Of a stretch of DNA of 10,727 nt, positions 1 to 8,449 are shown in pieces. This stretch comes from an uncultured Limnohabitans sp. (lineage in GTDB: Bacteria; Pseudomonadota; Gammaproteobacteria; Burkholderiales; Burkholderiaceae_C). The stretch spans positions 1 through 10,727 of the forward strand of contig NZ_CALBEX010000043.1 of NCBI RefSeq assembly GCF_937889215.1, written 5' to 3'. The notes under the pieces are model-generated. The model ran no database searches. It was not told where the DNA came from and saw only the letters and a list, made by a program, of their open reading frames with translations. Position numbers and translations under genes: made by a program. How positions within the stretch are numbered: the stretch's first letter is position 1; each line of letters opens with the position of its first letter.

Positions 1-989
1 GTTCAGGGCCATCGGCCTTCACGTCAAAAGACAGCACCGCACCACCCAAGCCCGACATCTGGCGCATGGCCAAGTCGTGCTGCGGGTGGCTGGCCAAACC
101 GGGGTAATGCACGCGGGCCACTGCGGGGTGCTTTTCCAGCCATTCGGCCAAAGTTTGCGCACGGGCAGATTGGGCCCGCATGCGCAGGTCTAACGTCTCA
201 AGGCCTTTGAGCACGACCCAAGCATTGAAAGGCGCCAGTGTCATGCCGCCGCTTTTGAGCACGGGTAAAAACTTCTCGGTGATCATCTGCTGCGGGGCGC
301 ACAGCGCGCCCGCCATCACGCGACCTTGTCCGTCCAAATACTTGGTGCCCGAGTGCGTGATGATGTCAGCCCCCATCAGTGCGGGTCTTTGCAAAGCGGG
401 CGTGGCAAAGCAGTTGTCCAGCGCAAACAAAGCGCCTGCGTTGTGGGCGATGTCGGCCAGCGCCTGGATGTCACACACCTCGGTGAGGGGGGTTGGTGGG
501 TGTTTCGGCCAACAGCAATCGGGTGCTGGGGCGAATGGCAGCTTGCCACTCTTTCAAGTCGGTTTGCGATACAAAGCTGGACTCGACACCGAACTTGGCC
601 AAGTCGGTGCCGATCAATTTGATGGTCGAGCCAAACATGGAGCGCGAGCACACCACATGGTCGCCCGCCTTCAGGAGGCCCATGCACAGCATCAAGATGG
701 CAGACATGCCCGAGGATGTCCCCATGGCGGCTTCTGTGCCCTCCAAGGCCGCCAAGCGCATTTCCATGCTGCTCACCGTGGGGTTGCCGTAGCGGCCATA
801 GGTGAAGCCTTCTTCTTCGCCTGCGAAACGTCGGGCGGCAGACTCGGCTGTAGGCTGCACGTAACCACTGGTCAGGTACAGGGCTTCGGAGTTTTCGCCG
901 TATTGGCTGCGCTCCACCGCAGCCCGTACGGCCAGGGTTTCGATGTGCAAATCGTCAAATCGGGAGGGTTCGGTCATGTTGAGGCTCAC
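1..989 (-). pseudogene. metZ: O-succinylhomoserine sulfhydrylase (MetZ), frameshifted and cut by the left edge
   Basis: This is a PLP-dependent Cys/Met-metabolism enzyme that makes homocysteine from O-succinylhomoserine and sulfide in methionine synthesis. The first frame gives about 167 residues, including YGRYGNPT and the start of the PTNP motif, then runs into a stop at 471. Shifting frame by one base at the run of six C (minus strand, 487-492) restores PTNPLTEVCD and stays open to position 1. The restored part holds LDNCFATP (PLP-ring Asp, about residue 191) and HSGTKY (PLP lysine, about residue 216). About 330 residues are visible, and MetZ is usually near 390-400, so the C-terminus lies beyond the edge. 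The start is either GTG at 989, which overlaps the purF stop, or ATG at 977 (MTEPSRFDD). The shift may be a real mutation or a homopolymer sequencing error. Assignment as metZ rather than another sulfhydrylase or gamma-synthase rests on similarity and the purF context. Confidence 0.85.
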
Positions 990-2500
990 ACGCTGGCGTT
1001 GGGCAAAGCCAAACGCGAATTGTCGTCATCGCCCTCTTCCACCTGGAGTCGGGTCTCGTTCAAACGCGTGATGTCATCGGTCGAAATGTCGCCGGTGACA
1101 TACACACCGTCAAAGCACGAGGCATCAAAATTGGACAGCGTCCCTGCGGCGTTGACTCGGGCCTGGGCTACCGCGGTCTTCATGGCATCCACGTCTTGGT
1201 AGATCAGGGCGTCGCAGCCAATGATGTCGCGGATTTCTTCGATGCTGCGGCCATGGGCCACCAGTTCGTCCTTGGTCGGCATGTCGATGCCGTACACGTT
1301 GGGATAACGCACTGGTGGCGCAGCGCTGGCCATATAGACCTTGCGAGCGCCCGCGTCTCGCGCCATTTGCACGATCTCTCGGCTGGTGGTGCCGCGCACG
1401 ATGGAGTCATCGACCAGCAACACATTGCGGCCCTTGAACTCGCTGACGATGGTGTTGAGCTTTTGGCGCACCGATTTTTTGCGCACGGCTTGGCCGGGCA
1501 TGATGAAGGTGCGACCCACGTAACGGTTTTTCACAAAACCTTCGCGGTAGGGAAGGCCCAACAAGTGGGCCAATTGGGTGGCGCTGGGGCGGCTGGATTC
1601 AGGGATGGGGATCACCACGTCGATGTCACTCGGTGGCACTGTGGAAATGACCCGCTTGGCCAATGATTCACCCAGGTTCAAGCGGGCTTGGTAGACCGAG
1701 ATGCCATCCATGGTGGAGTCAGGCCGGGCCAGATACACGTATTCAAAAATACAGGGACTCAGCTGCGCCTTGTCGCTGCACGCTTGCGCGTGCAGTTGCC
1801 CTTCAAGGTCGATAAAAATAGCCTCGCCTGGGGCCACGTCGCGCTCGAATTGGTGGGCCGTGCCATCGAGCGCCACCGACTCGCTGGCCAGCATGATGGA
1901 GCCGTCTTCGCTGCGCCCCATGCACAAGGGGCGAATGCCATGCGGGTCCCGAAAAGCGATCAGGCCGTGGCCTGCAATCAAAGCGATCACTGCATAAGAG
2001 CCCTGGACACGGCGGTTCACGCCACGCACAGCCTCAAACACATCGACAGGCTTGAGCGGCAAGCCTCGCGTGGTTTTTTCCAGCTCGTGGGCCAACACGT
2101 TGAGCAAAACTTCAGAGTCGCTTTCGGTGTTGATGTGCCGGTGGTCATTCAAGAACAACTCGGCCTTCAGCGCGTGCGCGTTGGTCAGGTTGCCGTTGTG
2201 CACCAGCACCAGGCCAAAGGGGGCATTCACATAAAAAGGCTGAGCCTCTTCTTCGCTGAAGGCATTCCCCGCTGTGGGGTAGCGCACCTGGCCCAAGCCG
2301 CAGTTGCCGGGCAAGCTGCGCATGTTGCGGGTGCGAAACACGTCACGCACCATGCCCTTGGCTTTGTGCATGAAAAATTTGCGGTCGAGTTGAGTGACGA
2401 TGCCAGCCGCATCTTGACCACGGTGCTGCAAAAGCAACAAGGCGTCATAAATCAACTGGTTGACCGGAGCGCTGTTGACAACGCCGACAATTCCACACAT
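986..2500 (-). CDS. purF: Amidophosphoribosyltransferase (PurF)
   Basis: PurF catalyses the first committed step of de novo purine synthesis: PRPP and glutamine give phosphoribosylamine. The cytosolic protein is 504 residues, the normal family length. Its N-terminal glutaminase domain begins MCGIVGVV, with Cys2 as the nucleophile once Met1 is removed. LQHRGQDAAG lies near residue 23 and HNGNLTN near 101. The C-terminal phosphoribosyltransferase domain has the PRPP-binding motif LLVDDSIVRGTTS at about 361-373. The acidic C-terminal tail (EEGDDDN) is not part of the catalytic core. The ATG start is fixed by the need for Cys2. It follows cvpA by 38 nt, the longest gap in this operon, and its TGA stop overlaps a possible GTG start of metZ. 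Confidence 0.97.
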   Translation of the reverse strand: MCGIVGVVNSAPVNQLIYDALLLLQHRGQDAAGIVTQLDRKFFMHKAKGMVRDVFRTRNMRSLPGNCGLGQVRYPTAGNAFSEEEAQPFYVNAPFGLVLVHNGNLTNAHALKAELFLNDHRHINTESDSEVLLNVLAHELEKTTRGLPLKPVDVFEAVRGVNRRVQGSYAVIALIAGHGLIAFRDPHGIRPLCMGRSEDGSIMLASESVALDGTAHQFERDVAPGEAIFIDLEGQLHAQACSDKAQLSPCIFEYVYLARPDSTMDGISVYQARLNLGESLAKRVISTVPPSDIDVVIPIPESSRPSATQLAHLLGLPYREGFVKNRYVGRTFIMPGQAVRKKSVRQKLNTIVSEFKGRNVLLVDDSIVRGTTSREIVQMARDAGARKVYMASAAPPVRYPNVYGIDMPTKDELVAHGRSIEEIRDIIGCDALIYQDVDAMKTAVAQARVNAAGTLSNFDASCFDGVYVTGDISTDDITRLNETRLQVEEGDDDNSRLALPNASV

Positions 2501-2530
2501 ATGCTTTTATCCGTTCAAAAAATCGAACCA

Positions 2531-2547
2531 CCCCGATGTCATCGGGG
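2531..2547 (-). other. Short palindrome at the cvpA end, in front of purF
   Basis: A perfect palindrome (CCCCGATG, one central base, CATCGGGG) spans the cvpA stop codon. As RNA it can form a 6-bp CCCCGA/UCGGGG stem with a 5-nt loop. On the minus strand a run of six T (2517-2522) follows after about 8 nt, which is too far for a classical intrinsic terminator. A role as a weak attenuator, RNA-processing site or translational spacer is inference only. Confidence 0.35.
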
Positions 2548-3036
2548 TAAATAATCCACCAACTCTTGCGGCAACAGAGGCTTCAGGCCCTTGAGCGTCA
2601 TGTCCAACCAGCCAGGGCCTGTGGCGTTTTGCCACCAAGCTTCGGACGTCAAGCCCATGAGCTGCAAAACCACGGTGAGGGCCAGCAACAAAACCACGCC
2701 CCGTGCCAAACCAAAAATGCCGCCCAAGGCTCGGTCGACTGGGCGCAAACCCACGGTTTCCACCAATTTCTTGACCAACCAAGACAGCAAACCGGCTGCA
2801 AACAATGTCGCCACAAAGACCAAAGCGAAAGCCAGGGCGTACTTCACCTGAGCCGCCGCTTCTTTCAGGAAAGGCAAGAAGGCCACCACATCTGCCGCCA
2901 GCCACTGGGCCAGGATAAAAGCCCCAACCCAGCCCGCCAGCGACAGCACTTCGTAGACCAAGCCGCGCCAGAGTCCCACCAGCAAGGAGGCCAGCAAAAC
3001 CCCCAGCAAGACCCAGTCGGTGATGGACAGTTGCAC
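2539..3036 (-). CDS. cvpA: CvpA family membrane protein
   Basis: This is a 165-residue inner-membrane protein of the CvpA family (named for colicin V production in E. coli). About four hydrophobic segments are visible, near residues 5-25, 28-49, 66-88 and 103-126. The GLWRGLVYEVLSLAGW stretch after the first helix and the GLRPVDRALGGIFGLARG loop are typical of the family. The molecular function of CvpA is not settled; links to envelope homeostasis have been proposed. The start is GTG at 3036, supported by a well-placed GAGG 7 nt upstream and by the start falling one base after the dedD stop, which suggests translational coupling. The position just before purF is the same as in E. coli. Confidence 0.92.
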   Translation of the reverse strand: MQLSITDWVLLGVLLASLLVGLWRGLVYEVLSLAGWVGAFILAQWLAADVVAFLPFLKEAAAQVKYALAFALVFVATLFAAGLLSWLVKKLVETVGLRPVDRALGGIFGLARGVVLLLALTVVLQLMGLTSEAWWQNATGPGWLDMTLKGLKPLLPQELVDYLPR

Positions 3037-3037
3037 G

Positions 3038-3835
3038 TCAGAGCCTCAAGACAGCCGGTGAAAAGCTGAGTTTTCGAATGCGCGCCGCCGCTTTTTCTGC
3101 GTCTTCACGGCTGCTGAAAGGGCCCACGCGAATGCGTGTGGTGGACTTGCCGTCCTTGCCATCAATGACTTGGGTGAACGTGACCAAGCCCGCTTGCTCC
3201 AGCTTGCGACGCACTTCGCGCACTTTGGCAGGATCGGTGAAGGCACCGACCTGAACGACGAGCCGCTCGTTGCTGGCTGGCTTAGAGGACGAAGGTGACT
3301 TGCCTTCGAGCAAGGCGCGGGCTTTGCTGCCATCTTCATTGGCCTTGGCCCGGGTCTTGGCCTGTGCTGCGGCTGCGCTGGCCTCGGACTTGTCGGATTT
3401 GCTTGCGGCGGGTTTGAGGTCGGGTAGAGGTGCTGGCTTTGCCGGTTTGGTCACGGTTTCTGCAAGCACGGGCGGAGGCTGAATCAAAGTTTCATTCGGC
3501 TCCAACCCCGCCTGCGCAGGCAAAGGCCGGGCGTCGGGCAGCAAGGGCTTGGCCGGGGCCAGACGCTCAGCCGGCTCGGCGGCGCTCAATGGCCCCGCTT
3601 TTTGACGATCGGGAATCAGAATGGGGGTGTCCACCGCAACGGGGCGCGGCTGGGTGTCGAACAACAAAGGAAAGCCAACAACAGCCAACAGCACCAGCAC
3701 CACGGCACCCATCAAACGGTGTCGGGCACGCCTGCGAACAACTTCGATGCTTTCACCGGGCCCCGAGGCAGCCATCTCGGCCGAGGCCGATGACGCGGCA
3801 TCTTGACCAGGAAAACGGAACTTAAAAAACGCCAT
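3038..3835 (-). CDS. dedD: SPOR-domain cell-division protein (DedD-like)
   Basis: The protein has 265 residues and a bitopic membrane layout. A cytoplasmic N-terminus with a basic patch (RRRARHR, about 34-40) precedes a single transmembrane helix at about 41-59. A long Pro/Ala/Lys-rich periplasmic linker (about 60-187) follows. The C-terminal SPOR domain (about 188-265) contains VVQVGAF and RIRVGPFSSREDAEKA. SPOR domains bind septal peptidoglycan lacking stem peptides and place such proteins at the division site. The linker is low-complexity and will be poorly conserved. The ATG start lies 8 nt after the folC stop, and the stop is 1 nt before cvpA, so it is cotranscribed with both. The same order (folC-dedD-cvpA-purF) occurs in E. 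coli. Confidence 0.9.
   Translation of the reverse strand: MAFFKFRFPGQDAASSASAEMAASGPGESIEVVRRRARHRLMGAVVLVLLAVVGFPLLFDTQPRPVAVDTPILIPDRQKAGPLSAAEPAERLAPAKPLLPDARPLPAQAGLEPNETLIQPPPVLAETVTKPAKPAPLPDLKPAASKSDKSEASAAAAQAKTRAKANEDGSKARALLEGKSPSSSKPASNERLVVQVGAFTDPAKVREVRRKLEQAGLVTFTQVIDGKDGKSTTRIRVGPFSSREDAEKAAARIRKLSFSPAVLRL
3044..3047 (-). promoter_or_regulatory. Ribosome binding site deciding the GTG start of cvpA
   Basis: GAGG on the minus strand lies inside the last codons of dedD, 7 nt before the GTG at 3036. It is one of the few clear Shine-Dalgarno matches in this operon and supports the GTG start. Confidence 0.55.
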
Positions 3836-3843
3836 GGCAGTGC

Positions 3844-5133
3844 TCAGGGCTTGAGGTGTTTGGCTTGAAGACGCGGAATGCCGTCTTGCAAAACACCGCC
3901 CACGGTATAGAAGGAGCCAAAGACGACGATTCTATCAGCCGGGTCTGCCGCCCCGATGGCCGCTTGCAAGGCCTGCATGGGGTCAGCATGCACGCTGCCA
4001 GCGGCATCGGCGCGGGTATTTTGCGTCAGCCAGACTTGTTCCAAATCGGCCGCTTTGGCGGCGCGGGGCACGGGTAAATCGGTGAAATACCAACGGTCGA
4101 TCATCGGATTGACCTTTTTCAGCATGGGGAGCAAGTCCTTGTCCGCCATGGCCCCAAATACAGCGTGGGTCGTGGGATAAAACCCCATGGCGTCCAAGTT
4201 GGCCGCCAATGCGGCCACCGAATGGGGGTTGTGTGCCACATCCAGCACCAAAACTGGCTCCCCTGGCACGATCTGAAAGCGCCCAGGCAACTCCACCATG
4301 GCCAGTCCATTGCGAACGGCTTGGGCCGTGATGGGGATGCGCTGGCGCAAGGCTTCCAGCGCGGCCAGCACGCCGGAGGCGTTGATCAGTTGGTTCGCTC
4401 CACGCAAAGCTGGATAGGCCATGCCACTGTAGCGGCGGTCACGCCCCGCCCAAGCCCACTGCTGCTTGTCACCCGAAAAATTAAAGTCCCGGCCAAACTG
4501 CCAAAGTTCAGCCCCCACGGCGGCGGCATGGTCCAACACGCTTTGCGGCGGAACCGGGTCGCTCACAATCACCGGACGCCCGGCCCTCATGATGCCGGCC
4601 TTCTCCAAACCAATGCTTTCGCGGTCTTTGCCCAAAATGGCGGTGTGGTCGATGTCGATGCTGGTGATCACGGCGCAGTCTGCATCAATGATGTTGACGG
4701 CGTCCAAGCGGCCCCCCATACCCACCTCCAAAATGGCCGCGTCCAACTCGGCGTGGGCCATCAGGTGCAAGATGGCCAGGGTGCTGAATTCAAAATACGT
4801 CAGGCTGACATCGCCTCGCACAGCCTCCACAGCGGCAAACGCCTGGGCAAAAGCTTCGGACGAGGCCGATTCGCCGTGCAGGCGGCAGCGCTCCTCGAAG
4901 TGCACCAGGTGCGGTGAGGTGTAAACGCCTGTACGGTAGCCCGCTTGCAGCAACACAGCCTCCAACATGGCGCAGGTAGAGCCCTTGCCATTGGTGCCGG
5001 CCACGGTGATCACCGGGCAGTCAAAACGCAGCGCCATGCGGTCGGCCACGGTTTTCACACGGTCCAGCCCCATGTCAATGGCCACGGGGTGAAGTTGCTC
5101 GCACCAGTCGAGCCATTCCTGTAGAGTATTCAT
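3844..5133 (-). CDS. folC: Bifunctional dihydrofolate synthase / folylpolyglutamate synthase (FolC)
   Basis: FolC adds glutamate to dihydropteroate and extends the polyglutamate tail of folates, using ATP. Taking the ATG at 5133, the protein is 429 residues, normal for the family. HPVAIDMGLDRVKTVADRM near the N-terminus matches the family's signature. The ATP-binding P-loop GTNGKGST is at residues 46-53. EVGMGGRLDAVN and DHTAILG carry the Mur-ligase-like catalytic region, and LDVAHNPHS starts the C-terminal domain. The frame stays open to a GTG at 5169 (12 more residues, MGGDETARQLPP), but these residues look unlike family N-termini, so I chose the ATG. Neither start has a strong Shine-Dalgarno. 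FolC is the first gene of the minus operon here; accD, its usual upstream partner in E. coli, is absent. Confidence 0.95.
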   Translation of the reverse strand: MNTLQEWLDWCEQLHPVAIDMGLDRVKTVADRMALRFDCPVITVAGTNGKGSTCAMLEAVLLQAGYRTGVYTSPHLVHFEERCRLHGESASSEAFAQAFAAVEAVRGDVSLTYFEFSTLAILHLMAHAELDAAILEVGMGGRLDAVNIIDADCAVITSIDIDHTAILGKDRESIGLEKAGIMRAGRPVIVSDPVPPQSVLDHAAAVGAELWQFGRDFNFSGDKQQWAWAGRDRRYSGMAYPALRGANQLINASGVLAALEALRQRIPITAQAVRNGLAMVELPGRFQIVPGEPVLVLDVAHNPHSVAALAANLDAMGFYPTTHAVFGAMADKDLLPMLKKVNPMIDRWYFTDLPVPRAAKAADLEQVWLTQNTRADAAGSVHADPMQALQAAIGAADPADRIVVFGSFYTVGGVLQDGIPRLQAKHLKP

Positions 5134-5183
5134 GGGCGGCAATTGTCGCGCAGTCTCGTCACCTCCCACTTCATCAAAGCCCC

Positions 5184-5528
5184 ATGGACCTCATTGTTTA
5201 CGGCATTCCCAATTGCGACACCGTCAAAAAAGCCCGAACCTGGTTGACCGACAACGGCTTGCACGCGAGCTTTCACGATTTCAAAAAACAAGGCGTGCCC
5301 GAAGCACAAGTGGACGTCTGGCTGACAGCGGTGGGCTGGGAAACCCTGCTCAATCGCAAAGGCACCACCTGGCGCAAGCTCGATGCGGCCGTGCAAGCGG
5401 CCGTGACCGACCGCGACAGTGCCAAAGCTGTCATGCTGGCCCAAGCCAGCACCATCAAACGGCCAGTCATTGCTTGGCCTTCGGGCCAAGTCACCGTCGG
5501 CTTCACTCCCAACCAATGGCCAGCTTGA
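5184..5528 (+). CDS. ArsC/Spx-family thioredoxin-fold protein (YffB-like)
   Basis: This small cytosolic protein of 114 residues has the ArsC/Spx fold. The N-terminal strand LIVYGIPNCDTVKKA carries a single cysteine at residue 11, the family's reactive Cys. IKRPVIAW near 91-98 (Arg93-Pro94) is the conserved C-terminal motif. The length fits the YffB-like group rather than classical plasmid ArsC (about 140 residues), and it has no partner cysteines for a full arsenate-reduction relay. There is no arsenic-resistance gene nearby. The substrate is unknown, so arsenate reductase activity should not be assumed. It is transcribed divergently from folC across a 50-bp gap. No clear Shine-Dalgarno is visible before the ATG. 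Confidence 0.85.
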   Translation: MDLIVYGIPNCDTVKKARTWLTDNGLHASFHDFKKQGVPEAQVDVWLTAVGWETLLNRKGTTWRKLDAAVQAAVTDRDSAKAVMLAQASTIKRPVIAWPSGQVTVGFTPNQWPA

Positions 5529-5629
5529 TCACAACGGCCGCACTGTTACCCAACTTTACAAGAAGCTCATCCCTTGTTGACATGGGACTGCATACACTGG
5601 GTTCACCTTCAACAACTTGGAAGCCGGCC

Positions 5630-6373
5630 ATGAAACAGCTTGTCATCACCATCGCCCTGCTGGGCGCCGCGGCCTGGACACCCCTGGTGGCCAACGCGCA
5701 AGAAGTCGGCCAAGTGCTCTCGCGCAGCGCGGTTTACCAACAAGTGGCCGTGCCGCGCCAGACCTGCACGCCCACGCCAGTGTTGGTGCAATCCTCCTCC
5801 GGCGGGGGGGCTTTGATGGGCGCTATCGCTGGCGGCGCCATGGGCAATGCCGTAGGCGATGGCTCAGGCCGGGCTTTGGCCACCATGATCGGCATCGTGG
5901 GTGGCGCCATGGTCGGCGACCGCATTGAGGGCACAGGCCAAGCCTACGTACAGAACACAACCACCTGCAGCACCCATACGGCCTATGAAAACCGACTGGT
6001 GGGCGACGACGTGGTCTACGAATACGCCGGCAAACGCTACAACGTGCAACTGCCGCAAGACCCCGGCCCCACCATCAGCCTTCAGATCAGTCCATCGGTT
6101 CAGGGTTTGCGCAGCGAAGCCCTCCCACCCTTGCAGCGCACCACCGTCATCAACACTGCACCCCAAGTGGTGTATTTGCCGGCCACGGCTTACCGCACGC
6201 AGCCCCCGATTTACACATACGTGGACCTGCAATGGCGTGCACCCCGCCCAGCAGTGCGGCACCCGAGCTACCGCGTGGCCTCAGAGCGCCCCGCGGGCAC
6301 CAGCACAAAGCCCGCGAAGACCGCCCCCACTGGCGCTGATCTCTCAGGCACCGAGGCGGTTGACCTAAAATAA
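5630..6373 (+). CDS. Secreted glycine-zipper 2TM-domain protein
   Basis: This is a 247-residue exported protein. Residues 1-23 form a signal peptide ending in a good signal peptidase I site (ANA before QE); there is no lipobox cysteine, so it is not a lipoprotein. Residues about 58-101 are a glycine zipper rich in GxxxG spacing (GAIAGGAMGNAVGDG, IGIVGGAMVGDRI), as in the Rickettsia 17-kDa antigen / glycine-zipper 2TM family. A segment around 126-146 (DVVYEYAGKRYNVQLPQDPG) is a feature I recognise from betaproteobacterial members. The C-terminal ~60 residues are Pro/Thr/Arg-rich and probably disordered. The zipper likely associates with membranes; the role is unknown and probably envelope-related. 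The start is the ATG with GGAAG (5619-5623) 6 nt upstream. It is followed by its own terminator. Confidence 0.85.
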   Translation: MKQLVITIALLGAAAWTPLVANAQEVGQVLSRSAVYQQVAVPRQTCTPTPVLVQSSSGGGALMGAIAGGAMGNAVGDGSGRALATMIGIVGGAMVGDRIEGTGQAYVQNTTTCSTHTAYENRLVGDDVVYEYAGKRYNVQLPQDPGPTISLQISPSVQGLRSEALPPLQRTTVINTAPQVVYLPATAYRTQPPIYTYVDLQWRAPRPAVRHPSYRVASERPAGTSTKPAKTAPTGADLSGTEAVDLK

Positions 6374-6389
6374 AGGGTTTGAAACACGG

Positions 6390-6413
6390 GCGCGGCCGAT
6401 GGCCGCGCTTTTT
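6390..6413 (+). terminator. Intrinsic terminator after the glycine-zipper gene
   Basis: An 8-bp perfect GC stem (GCGCGGCC / GGCCGCGC) closes a 3-nt GAT loop and is followed directly by five T. It starts 17 nt after the stop codon and separates this gene from ppnP-argG. Confidence 0.85.
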
Positions 6414-6454
6414 CGCGGGCCAGACCCAGCCTGCCAACCCTCGCCTGTATTGCC

Positions 6455-8152
<1,698 letters not shown>

Positions 8153-8153
<1 letters not shown>

Positions 8154-8179
8154 AAAACGGCCTTCGGGCCGTTTTTTTT
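8153..8179 (+). terminator. Strong intrinsic terminator after argG, probably bidirectional
   Basis: An ACGGCC/GGCCGT stem closed by a UUCG tetraloop (8163-8166) is followed by eight T (8172-8179, the first also pairing in the stem). Five A precede the stem, so on the minus strand it is followed by five T and could also stop transcripts running left from murB. Confidence 0.9.
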
Positions 8180-8210
8180 ACGCTATCAACTTGCTTTGTG
8201 GGGGTTTTCC

Positions 8211-8295
8211 GCCTTGGCGCGCGTGCCTACCGGCTCGCCTAATAACCCGCTTCGCTCGCCAAATCGGCGAGTCCGACAGGCACGCGCACCAAGGC
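8211..8295 (-). repeat. 85-bp hairpin element, copy A
   Basis: Read on the minus strand, the element has a 23-bp outer stem (8273-8295 with 8211-8233), one bulged A (plus-strand T8272), a 6-bp inner stem CTCGCC/GGCGAG (8266-8271 with 8234-8239) and a 26-nt loop (8240-8265). All 23 outer pairs form on the minus strand if three G-U pairs are allowed. On the plus strand those three become A-C mismatches, so the minus strand is probably the structured one. The loop contains GGCGAGCGAAGCG. Because the loop includes a second GGCGAG, the inner CTCGCC could instead pair locally to form a 5-nt-loop hairpin. There is no U-tract, so it is not an intrinsic terminator. It shares plan and loop with copy B at 8342-8426. 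I do not recognise the family. Confidence 0.75.
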
Positions 8296-8341
8296 TACGT
8301 CCGTTGATACAAAAGCGGGTATTGAAGTTTTCACCGACCTA

Positions 8342-8426
8342 GCGCTGGGTTGTGGCCTGAGCGGATCGGCCGATTTGGCGAGCGAAGCGAGTGATGAGGC
8401 CGACCGCTCAGGCCCCAACCCGGCGC
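8342..8426 (+). repeat. 85-bp hairpin element, copy B (inverted relative to A)
   Basis: On the plus strand this has a 23-bp outer stem (8342-8364 with 8404-8426; one T-C mismatch and one G-U pair), a bulged A at 8365, a 6-bp inner stem TCGGCC/GGCCGA (8366-8371 with 8398-8403) and a 26-nt loop (8372-8397). Length, bulge position, stem lengths and loop length are identical to copy A. The loop matches A at 23 of 26 bases. The stem sequences differ at about half the positions, mostly as compensated pairs. It ends 24 bp from the murB stop and has no U-tract. The 46 bp between A and B, and the flanks 8180-8210 and 8427-8449, show nothing else I can name. Confidence 0.75.
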
Positions 8427-8449
8427 GGAACAACCCCAGAACGCAAAAA

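Noticed and set aside
180..1202. A 340-codon plus-strand frame
   Set aside because: It is antisense to purF and metZ, with no recognisable protein features; such long antisense frames are common in GC-rich genes.
4165..4917. A 250-codon plus-strand frame
   Set aside because: It is fully antisense to folC, whose motifs are unambiguous.
5473..5490. A 7-bp stem with UUCG loop (CTTGGCC/GGCCAAG)
   Set aside because: It lies inside the ArsC-like coding sequence with no following U-tract; it encodes ordinary residues (AWPSGQ region), so it is not a terminator.
5577..5598. TTGACA and TACACT as a promoter for the glycine-zipper gene
   Set aside because: Each hexamer looks good alone, but they are only 10 bp apart, far from the usual 16-18, and neither has a good partner at proper spacing.
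5132..5629. N-terminal extension of the glycine-zipper gene in the same frame
   Set aside because: The upstream frame overlaps the ArsC-like gene. The ATG at 5630 gives a clean signal peptide and has a well-placed GGAAG.
8211..8426. Hairpin elements as integron attC sites or REP/REPIN sequences
   Set aside because: No attC core sites (GTTRRRY with its partner) are in place and no integron cassette genes are present. REPs conserve short stems, whereas here the stem varies and the loop is conserved.
8239..8433. A 64-codon minus-strand frame across both hairpin elements
   Set aside because: It lies almost wholly inside the inverted repeats, has no family resemblance or Shine-Dalgarno, and its residues simply translate the palindromes.
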